From: Aphodousia sp048520025
GTDB lineage: Bacteria; Pseudomonadota; Gammaproteobacteria; Burkholderiales; Burkholderiaceae_F
NCBI GenBank assembly: GCA_048520025.1
Contig: DBFZTP010000119.1
Coordinates: 1-5,471, forward strand
DNA: 5,471 nucleotides
Reading direction: 5' to 3'
Shown here: positions 1 through 5,471 of the stretch, in pieces
How the letters are laid out: each line of letters opens with the position of its first letter
Position numbering within the stretch: the stretch's first letter is position 1
Notes under the pieces: model-generated
Databases searched by the model: none
What the model saw: only the letters and a program-made list of their open reading frames with translations
What the model was told of the DNA's origin: nothing
Position numbers and translations under genes: made by a program

Positions 1-681
1 AAAGAACAAAAAGAAAACGCACAACCAAACCGCCAATGCACCAAGAAAAGCAAAGCGACCGCCCTTAACCGGTACACTCCCCGTCTTTTTCTCTTCTACG
101 ATTTGCTCAACATCGAATTCTTTGTGATTAAAGGCAAGCAAAATCACAACGAACGTACCCACCAATGCGGCGGACAAGGCTGCCATTCGCCAACCACCAA
201 AATTGGCCACGGCAATCATCAAAACCGGTGCAATCGCCCACCCAATGTTGCCCACAATCGCATGGATTGAAAAGGCGTAACTCAAACGCTCTTGGGAGAT
301 CGAGCGGTTCATGATGGAGTAGTCCGTTGGATGAAAAACGGAGTTTCCTAACCCGGAGGCCATAGAAGCTAAGAAAAGCATGAAGTAGCTATCTGCGCCC
401 GCTAAGATAAAGCCCCCCAAAGCTAAAAGCGAAGCGCCTAAAAACAAGGTTTTCTTTGCGCCCCAACTGTCTACCAAAAAGCCACTGGCAGCTTGACCTA
501 AAGAACTCACAATGAAAAATGCCGTCATCACGGCGCCCATTTGAGCGTAAGAGAGATCAAACTCCGGCTTAATCCAAGGAATCAGAGGCGGAATCACCAA
601 GTGAAAGAAGTGGGATACACCATGAGCAATGCCCAAAAGCGTAATTAACAGAACATCTCGATTTTGGTGATTGACTGCCAT
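1..681 (-). CDS. MFS transporter, Fsr-like, 3' end outside the window (partial)
   Basis: N-terminal 227 residues of a major facilitator superfamily transporter; the frame is open to the window edge, so the C-terminal half is missing here only because the window ends. It starts MAVNHQNRDVLL. Hydrophobic segments lie near residues 10-36, 45-69, 77-95, 98-117, 136-158 and 164-184, followed by a charged loop (about 185-208, rich in Glu and Lys) and the start of a seventh segment. This is the usual MFS layout of six helices, a central cytoplasmic loop and six more. The loop between helices 2 and 3 holds an MFS motif A (GFLVDSWGAKK, residues 67-77, with Asp71). An early SH (residues 23-24) and GNSVFHP (residues 112-118) recall the fosmidomycin-resistance (Fsr) branch, so drug or metabolite efflux by proton antiport is plausible; the substrate cannot be read from the sequence. 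The start is supported by an AAGG Shine-Dalgarno 9 bases upstream. It follows the LysE-type gene by 11 bases and is probably co-transcribed with it. Confidence 0.85.
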   Translation of the reverse strand, partial: MAVNHQNRDVLLITLLGIAHGVSHFFHLVIPPLIPWIKPEFDLSYAQMGAVMTAFFIVSSLGQAASGFLVDSWGAKKTLFLGASLLALGGFILAGADSYFMLFLASMASGLGNSVFHPTDYSIMNRSISQERLSYAFSIHAIVGNIGWAIAPVLMIAVANFGGWRMAALSAALVGTFVVILLAFNHKEFDVEQIVEEKKTGSVPVKGGRFAFLGALAVWLCVFFLFF

Positions 682-690
682 AAGTTTCTG

Positions 691-695
691 CCTTA
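691..695 (-). promoter_or_regulatory. Shine-Dalgarno of the MFS gene overlapping the upstream stop codon
   Basis: On the minus strand the TAA stop of the LysE-type gene (695-693) runs straight into GG, making TAAGG. The AAGG core sits 9 bases before the ATG at 681. A ribosome terminating on the first gene would cover this site, which suggests translational coupling of the two transporters. The spacing and overlap are seen; coupling is inferred. Confidence 0.6.
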
Positions 696-1334
696 AGAAG
701 CGTTCCAGATTAAAGTAGAAACGGCCAATGCCAAGAAAATCAACGCACTGGTTTTATTAAGAATCGATTGAAAACGCGGGTTACGAATACGGTTAGCCAA
801 TGAACCTGCACACCAAGCAACAGATGAGAAAACCACCAAGGTGATCACCAAGAAAGTTAACCCCATGATGAGCATCTGAACCATGACTTCGGATTCACTA
901 CTGCCCTTCACCAAGAATTGCGGGAAGAAGGCTAAGAAGAAAATCAACACTTTAGGATTCGTGATGTTCATCAAAATCCCACGCGTCCACAACTTCAATG
1001 GCGTTAACGTCAAGGGCTTTTTCTCAATGGTCGTCTCATCGGCTTCAGACACCGGTGCTCGCCAAGCGCCCCATGCCAAATAGGTCAAATACGCAGCGCC
1101 GGCGCATTTGATGATGGTCAACAACACCGGAGAAGCAGCCACTGCTGCAGCCACGCCAAAGGCCGAAAAACACGTTTGAATAAAGACACCGACGCAAAGC
1201 CCCAACGTCACCAAAACGCCGGCTTTAGGGCCGTGCATGGCCGATTGCAAAAGCACAAATAAATTATCAGGACCCGGCGCAATCGCCAAAATGGTGGCGG
1301 CCACCACAAAACTTAACCAAAGATCAAACGGCAT
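693..1334 (-). CDS. LysE/RhtB-family amino-acid exporter
   Basis: Complete 213-residue inner-membrane protein, the normal length for LysE/RhtB translocators, which export amino acids or related small metabolites. The family signature APGPDN is at residues 19-24 at the end of the first membrane segment. A GAAYLTYLAW stretch (79-88) closes the third, and NITNPK (123-128) begins the long hydrophobic segment ending in FFPQF (136-140). Roughly six membrane segments can be seen: about 5-25, 38-62, 66-90, 118-142, 150-178 and 190-211, with a charged loop at 92-117. The substrate (homoserine, threonine, lysine, leucine or other) cannot be decided, so no symbol is given. The ATG is well supported by GAAAGGA ending 5 bases upstream. 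It lies 126 bases after purL, beyond a terminator, and 11 bases before an MFS gene, so it is probably the first gene of a two-gene export unit. TTA leucine codons occur (for example residues 7 and 25), unlike most of purL. Confidence 0.93.
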   Translation of the reverse strand: MPFDLWLSFVVAATILAIAPGPDNLFVLLQSAMHGPKAGVLVTLGLCVGVFIQTCFSAFGVAAAVAASPVLLTIIKCAGAAYLTYLAWGAWRAPVSEADETTIEKKPLTLTPLKLWTRGILMNITNPKVLIFFLAFFPQFLVKGSSESEVMVQMLIMGLTFLVITLVVFSSVAWCAGSLANRIRNPRFQSILNKTSALIFLALAVSTLIWNAS

Positions 1335-1339
1335 ATCCG

Positions 1340-1346
1340 TCCTTTC
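1340..1346 (-). promoter_or_regulatory. Shine-Dalgarno of the LysE-type gene
   Basis: Minus-strand GAAAGGA lies 5 bases before the ATG at 1334. It is a near-consensus ribosome binding site and fixes the start; it sits about 20 bases after the T-tract of the upstream terminator. Confidence 0.7.
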
Positions 1347-1365
1347 AACTCATCCAATGGGTAAC

Positions 1366-1400
1366 AAAAAGGTCTCGCACCTTTTCCAAGTACGAGACCT
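1366..1400 (-). terminator. Intrinsic (rho-independent) terminator after purL
   Basis: A perfect 8-base inverted repeat, AGGTCTCG (1400-1393) and CGAGACCT (1377-1370), is followed on the minus strand by a run of T (1370-1366). In minus-strand RNA the stem continues inward as U-G, A-U, C-G, U-G and U-A around a GGAAA loop, giving about 13 pairs. In plus-strand RNA the matching wobble positions are C/A mismatches, so the hairpin is better in the minus direction, matching purL transcription. It begins 61 bases after the purL stop. Only about 31 bases separate its T-tract from the next start codon. Confidence 0.85.
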
Positions 1401-1402
1401 CT

Positions 1403-1408
1403 ATTTTA
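1403..1408 (-). promoter_or_regulatory. Possible -10 element for the LysE-type gene
   Basis: Minus-strand TAAAAT matches the sigma-70 -10 consensus at five of six positions. No good -35 hexamer lies 16-18 bases upstream (the best is a weak TTCTAG). Transcription would start near 1396, inside the first arm of the terminator stem. An AT-rich hexamer with no -35 could be chance, so this is a weak call. Confidence 0.25.
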
Positions 1409-1409
1409 C

Positions 1410-1425
1410 GCTTGAACCCTCAAGC
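1410..1425. repeat. Short inverted repeat between purL and the LysE-type gene
   Basis: GCTTGA, four bases (ACCC), TCAAGC: a perfect 6-base inverted repeat. It falls directly upstream of the possible -10 element, in the spacer where a regulator of the exporter gene could bind, or it may just be a small hairpin in the purL 3' untranslated RNA. Function is not shown. Confidence 0.4.
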
Positions 1426-1460
1426 ACTAGAAGTTAAAGCTGAGCTCTAACCCCTAGGGA

Positions 1461-4400
1461 TTAACCCACGAACTTACGAGCGTTACGGAACATGCGCATC
1501 CAGGGGCTGTATTCACCCAAGGTGGCAGGCGCCCAACTCATTTGGCTCGTACGGTGCGTACGTTCCGGGTGCGGCATCATGATCGTGAAGCGACCGTCAG
1601 GGGTCGTCACACCCGTGATACCGTTCTTGGAGCCGTTCGGGTTAAACGGATAAACTTCCGTGGGCGTGCCCGTCGGGTCAACGTAGCGAGCGGCAAGCGT
1701 TGCAAGCTTAGCGTCTTCTTCGTTAATCCATTGGACCAAGCCTTCACCGTGAGCGTTGACGATCGGCATCATGGAACCGGCCATGCCGTCAAAGAAGATG
1801 GAGGGACTTTCCATCACTTCGACTTGGACAGCACGAGCTTCGAATTGTTCACTGATGTTGCGAACAAAGTTCGGCCAGTGTTGTGCACCCGGGATGATGT
1901 CGCGCAAGTGACTCATCATTTGGCAACCGTTACAGATACCCAAAGCAAACGTATCGCCACGTTCAAAGAACTTGGAGAACATTTCCACCATCATGGGGTT
2001 ACGCAAAATGGTCGTAGCCCAACCACCACCAGCACCCAAGACGTCACCGTAGGAGAAGCCACCGCAAGCGGCCAAACCAACGAAGTCCTTCAAGTCAGAG
2101 CGACCGGACAACAAGTCCGTCATGTGAACGTCAATGGCTTCGAAGCCGGCACGCGTAAAGGCAGCGGCCATTTCCGTTTGACTGTTAACACCTTGCTCAC
2201 GCAAAATGGCCATGCGCGGACGAACACCCGTTGCAATGAAGGGAGCGGCCACGTCAAGTTCGGTATCAAACGTCGTCTTAACGAATAAGCCCGTGTCATT
2301 TTCCATCGTGCAACGAGCACGTTCTTGGTCAGCACATGCAGGATTGTCGCGACGGCGGGCAATTTGCCAAGAGACTTCCGTCCATGCTTCTTGCAAAGCA
2401 GAACGCTTTTCTTCGTAAACCGTTTCACCGTGAGCCGTGATGACCAACTTATCGTCGCCATTGACTTCACCGATGAAGTACGTGCAATCGGCAAGACCGG
2501 CGGCCTTAACAGCAGCGTGGACGTCTTCAACACGGTCAGCAGCCACTTGGATCACAGCGCCCAATTCTTCGTTAAAGAGTGCAGGCACGATGTCGCTCGT
2601 TGCGGCGCTCTTGACCATGGCGTCCATGTTGAGCGTGACACCGGTGTGACCGGCAAACATCATTTCAGCAACCGTAGCCAACAAACCGCCGTCAGAGCGA
2701 TCGTGGTAAGCCATGATAGCGTCCTTAGCCGTCAATTCGCGAATCATCTTCACAAAGGCAGAGACGTCAGTGGCGCTATCCATATCGGGCGTAACTTGAC
2801 CGAATTGTTGCGTCACAAGACTCAAGATGGAACCGGCCATACGGTTCTTGGCACGACCCAAGTCGATGGCGACCAAAACAGAGGGCTTATCCGTCATCAA
2901 TTGCGGCGTCAAGGACAAACGAACGTCCTTCACAGGAGCAGCAGCAGAAACAATCAAAGAAACCGGGCTCATCACCGTCTTCTTTTCGCCTTCGTCTTCC
3001 CACGTGGTCTTCATGGACAAGGAGTCCTTACCGACAGGAATGGCAACGCCCAATTCTTGGCAAACGGTGCTCGCGGCTTCCACGGCATCGTAGAGCTTGG
3101 CATCTTCGCCTTCGTTACCGCAAGCAGCCATCCAGTTGGCGCTCAACTTCACGAAATTAAGATCAATGTCGGCGCTTGCGATATTCGTAATTGCTTCACC
3201 GATTGCCATACGCGTAGCGGCAGCAGCGTTCGTGATGGCCAACGGGGTACGTTCACCCATACTCATGGCTTCACCGTTGTGACCGATAAAGCTGATGTTC
3301 GTCACAGCGGCGTCAGCCACCGGCACTTGCCACGGGCCCACCATTTGGTCACGATGAACCAAACCGCCCACAGAACGGTCGCCGATCGTGATCAAGAAGC
3401 TCTTGCTGGCCACCGTCGGGTGACGCAAAACGTCCGTCACGACCGTCTTAAGATCAATGCCTTCGGCCTTAAATTCCGGCAACATCACATCGGCGTGCTT
3501 CACGTCGCGATGCATACGAGGAGCCTTGCCCAACAAGACTTCCATCGGCATTTCAACGGCAGGCGTTTGTTCTTCGCCACGAGCCACCACCAACGTATTG
3601 TCTTCGCTGATCGTACCCAAAACGGCGTACGGGCAGCGTTCACGCTTACACATGGCGTCAAACGTTTCCAAACTTTCCGGAGCGATAGCGATGGAATAAC
3701 GTTCTTGACTTTCGTTACACCAGATTTCGAGCGGGCTCATGCCGGACTCTTCAACCGGTACCTTAGCCAAATCAAGCTTGGCACCGTGACCGGACAAGTC
3801 AGCCAATTCAGGCATAGCGTTAGACAAACCACCGGCACCCACGTCATGGATAGCCAAAATGGGGTTATGTTCACCGGCTGCCCAGCAACGGTCGATCACT
3901 TCTTGTGCGCGACGTTCCATTTCGGCGTTGCCGCGTTGGACGCTATCGAAGTCAAGGGCTTCGGAGTTAGAACCCGTGGACATGGAGCTTGCAGCACCAC
4001 CGCCCAAACCGATTCGCATGCCCGGACCACCCAAGCTGATCAAGAGCGTACCCGGAGGCAAAGCGGTCTTGTGCGTTTGGTCGTCACGGATGTTACCGAT
4101 ACCACCAGCCAACATGATGGGCTTGTGGTAGCCGTAGCGCTTGCCGCCGACGTTGGCTTCAAACACACGGAAGTAACCCAAAACGTTCGGACGACCGAAT
4201 TCGTTATTAAAGGCGGCAGCACCCAAGGGACCGTCCGTCATAATGGACAAAGCGTTAGCAATACGCGTCGGGTAGCCATAGGGCTTATCGCAACCGCATT
4301 CTGCCTTCGTCACGTCCTTGTCGTTTTCCCAACCTTGCGGAGCTTCGGGCAATTGCAAAGAGGAAACGGTAAAGCCACAGAGACCGGCCTTCGGACGAGC

Positions 4401-5408
4401 GCCACGGCCCGTTGCACCTTCGTCACGGATTTCACCGCCCGAGCCCGTAGAGGCACCCGGGAACGGAGAGATGGCCGTCGGGTGGTTATGCGTTTCAACC
4501 TTAAAGACCGTATGCGTTAATTCTTCTTCTTCCGTAAAGACGCGACCGAAGTTTTCACCTTCAGGCGTTCTCGGATACAAACGCGGAACCTTCACACCTT
4601 CGAAAATGGCAGCGTTGTCAGAGTAAGCAACGATCGTGCCTTCGCTGTGAGCCTTGTGCGTGTCGCGAATCATGCCGAAAAGGGTCTTTTCCTTTTCTTC
4701 ACCGTCAATCGTCCACTTGGCGTTAAAGATCTTGTGGCGGCAGTGCTCAGAGTTGGCTTGAGCAAACATCATCAATTCGACATCGGTCGGATTGCGTTGA
4801 GCCTTCGTGAAAGCATCGGCCAAGTAGTCGATTTCGTCTTCGCTCATGGCCAAACCCATCGTGAGGTTGGCATCGGCCAAAGCCTTGCGACCTTCCTTTA
4901 AAAGATCAACGGTGACCATGGGCTTACCATCGAGTTCTTCAAAAAGCTTAGCGGCTTCAACATCGGCGCTCACCACGCTTTCGGTCATGCGGTCGTGCAA
5001 GACGCCGGCAACCGCCGTCAACGTTTCAGCTGACGGAACGACACCGCCAAAGTCAATGTTGAAAAGCGTACCGCGTTCGATACGGATAATGGCATCAAGA
5101 CCGCAGTTTTGAGCGATATCCGTGGCCTTACTGGCCCAGGGGCTGATGGTGCCCAAACGCGGAATAACCATAAACGTGGCATCGGCCTTAACATCAAGGC
5201 CTTCATTGCCGTAGTTCAAAAGGGCGTTCAAGCGTTCGCTTTCATCAGCACTCAATTCATGCGTGGCATGAACAAAATGCACAAAGCGTCCTGAAACCGC
5301 ACGGGCTTCGGGGGCGATCGCTTGAATCGTCTTCAAAAGACGAGCGGCACGAAAGTCCGACAAGGCGCTGGAGGCCTTCAAGGAAAACATCGATCCGGTG
5401 TGAGACAT
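1461..5408 (-). CDS. purL: Phosphoribosylformylglycinamidine synthase (FGAM synthetase), single-chain type
   Basis: Cytoplasmic enzyme of the fourth step of de novo purine synthesis: FGAR + glutamine + ATP + water give FGAM + glutamate + ADP + phosphate. At 1315 residues it is the long form, slightly longer than the E. coli enzyme (1295). In order: an N-terminal PurS-like domain (about 1-165) with GTISPWASKATDIA (86-99); a linker leading to FAQANSEHCRHKIFN (215-229); the first synthetase half with KVETHNHPTAISPFPGA (303-319), GEIRDEGATGRGARPKAG (325-342) and NNEFGRP (401-407); HDVGAGGLSNAMPEL (521-535); the second half with GDRSVGG (676-682), DQMVGPWQVPVA (687-698), KLSANWMAACG (754-764), PVGKDSLSMK (791-800) and YHDRSDGGLL (901-910); then a class I glutaminase domain (about 1060-1315) with REQGVNS (1070-1076), the nucleophile Cys1159 in LGICNGCQ, and His1280/Glu1282 in MMPHPER. 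All expected catalytic residues are present. GAGEGW of E. coli reads GAGGGW here (Gly1128). The ATG at 5408 is chosen because AGGA lies 10 bases upstream and an in-frame TAG (5435-5433) blocks a longer start. It is followed by an intrinsic terminator. The sequence resembles betaproteobacterial PurL. Confidence 0.98.
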   Translation of the reverse strand: MSHTGSMFSLKASSALSDFRAARLLKTIQAIAPEARAVSGRFVHFVHATHELSADESERLNALLNYGNEGLDVKADATFMVIPRLGTISPWASKATDIAQNCGLDAIIRIERGTLFNIDFGGVVPSAETLTAVAGVLHDRMTESVVSADVEAAKLFEELDGKPMVTVDLLKEGRKALADANLTMGLAMSEDEIDYLADAFTKAQRNPTDVELMMFAQANSEHCRHKIFNAKWTIDGEEKEKTLFGMIRDTHKAHSEGTIVAYSDNAAIFEGVKVPRLYPRTPEGENFGRVFTEEEELTHTVFKVETHNHPTAISPFPGASTGSGGEIRDEGATGRGARPKAGLCGFTVSSLQLPEAPQGWENDKDVTKAECGCDKPYGYPTRIANALSIMTDGPLGAAAFNNEFGRPNVLGYFRVFEANVGGKRYGYHKPIMLAGGIGNIRDDQTHKTALPPGTLLISLGGPGMRIGLGGGAASSMSTGSNSEALDFDSVQRGNAEMERRAQEVIDRCWAAGEHNPILAIHDVGAGGLSNAMPELADLSGHGAKLDLAKVPVEESGMSPLEIWCNESQERYSIAIAPESLETFDAMCKRERCPYAVLGTISEDNTLVVARGEEQTPAVEMPMEVLLGKAPRMHRDVKHADVMLPEFKAEGIDLKTVVTDVLRHPTVASKSFLITIGDRSVGGLVHRDQMVGPWQVPVADAAVTNISFIGHNGEAMSMGERTPLAITNAAAATRMAIGEAITNIASADIDLNFVKLSANWMAACGNEGEDAKLYDAVEAASTVCQELGVAIPVGKDSLSMKTTWEDEGEKKTVMSPVSLIVSAAAPVKDVRLSLTPQLMTDKPSVLVAIDLGRAKNRMAGSILSLVTQQFGQVTPDMDSATDVSAFVKMIRELTAKDAIMAYHDRSDGGLLATVAEMMFAGHTGVTLNMDAMVKSAATSDIVPALFNEELGAVIQVAADRVEDVHAAVKAAGLADCTYFIGEVNGDDKLVITAHGETVYEEKRSALQEAWTEVSWQIARRRDNPACADQERARCTMENDTGLFVKTTFDTELDVAAPFIATGVRPRMAILREQGVNSQTEMAAAFTRAGFEAIDVHMTDLLSGRSDLKDFVGLAACGGFSYGDVLGAGGGWATTILRNPMMVEMFSKFFERGDTFALGICNGCQMMSHLRDIIPGAQHWPNFVRNISEQFEARAVQVEVMESPSIFFDGMAGSMMPIVNAHGEGLVQWINEEDAKLATLAARYVDPTGTPTEVYPFNPNGSKNGITGVTTPDGRFTIMMPHPERTHRTSQMSWAPATLGEYSPWMRMFRNARKFVG

Positions 5409-5471
5409 GACGGAAGATTCCTGAAAAATTGCCTAAAAAGGCGTTGGTAAAACAAAAAACAAAAATACTTA
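5409..5471 (-). other. purL leader region, T-rich, no clear promoter
   Basis: Read on the minus strand, the leader begins with a T-rich tract (5471-5448), then a 12-base palindrome GCCTTTTTAGGC (5442-5431), then the Shine-Dalgarno AGGA (5422-5419). No convincing -35/-10 pair is visible and I see no match to the E. coli PurR operator. The promoter probably lies beyond the window edge, or the T-rich tract may belong to the end of an upstream unit. Confidence 0.4.

Noticed and set aside
1442..1459. Small palindromes GAGCTC and CCCTAGGG just after the purL stop codon
   Set aside because: They are short, have no spacer or T-tract, and are of a size expected by chance; the clear terminator is further downstream.
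1542..2288. A 248-codon open frame on the plus strand, opposite the purL glutaminase domain
   Set aside because: Same codon-on-codon register as the longer antisense frame and ended by a stop opposite a purL TTA codon (Leu1041). It is a shadow of a clearly functional gene.
2120..2533. A 137-codon minus-strand frame within purL, possibly a sign of a frameshift
   Set aside because: The purL frame is uninterrupted across this region and keeps family motifs on both sides, so the alternate frame is incidental.
2325..4520. A 731-codon open frame on the plus strand, opposite purL
   Set aside because: It is in exact codon-on-codon register with purL, where a stop can appear only opposite TTA, CTA or TCA codons. 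purL avoids these codons, which explains the open frame. Its translation is rich in His, Arg and Thr with no recognisable domain.
5388..5390. Met7 of PurL as an alternative start
   Set aside because: It would trim the protein closer to the E. coli N-terminus, but no better Shine-Dalgarno precedes it, while AGGA lies 10 bases before the first ATG.
5431..5442. Palindrome GCCTTTTTAGGC in the purL leader as a regulator site or riboswitch
   Set aside because: Only four paired bases with a T loop, no wider conserved structure, and the 63-base leader available is too short for a purine riboswitch to be recognised.

Overview
This window is a stretch of ordinary bacterial chromosome with three protein-coding genes, all on the minus strand. 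The long purL protein resembles betaproteobacterial (Burkholderia-type) FGAM synthetase in recalled motif wording, including the stretches around ELMMFAQANSEHCRHKIFNA and DVLRHPTVASKSFLITIGDR. The moderate base composition is lower in GC than Burkholderia. This would fit a Sutterellaceae-like member of Burkholderiales, but that family assignment is inference from memory, not a search.

Layout in the direction of transcription (right to left): a T-rich leader at 5409-5471; purL at 5408-1461, a complete single-chain phosphoribosylformylglycinamidine synthase of 1315 residues; a 126-base intergenic stretch holding a strong intrinsic terminator for purL, a small palindrome and a possible -10 element; a complete LysE/RhtB-family exporter gene at 1334-693; then, 11 bases further on, a major facilitator superfamily transporter gene that starts at 681 and runs off the window edge after 227 codons.

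purL is a housekeeping gene of de novo purine synthesis and appears to be transcribed alone or as the last gene of its unit, since a terminator follows it. The LysE-type and MFS genes look like a separate two-gene export operon: the Shine-Dalgarno of the MFS gene overlaps the stop codon of the lysE-type gene. Nothing links the two transporters to purine synthesis beyond adjacency. Codon use differs: about 730 consecutive purL codons contain no TTA, CTA or TCA, while the transporter genes use TTA freely.

I found no mobile element, CRISPR array, RNA gene or undescribed system. The parts most worth a second look are the compact terminator/promoter arrangement before the lysE-type gene and a Glu-to-Gly change in a conserved motif of the PurL glutaminase domain.
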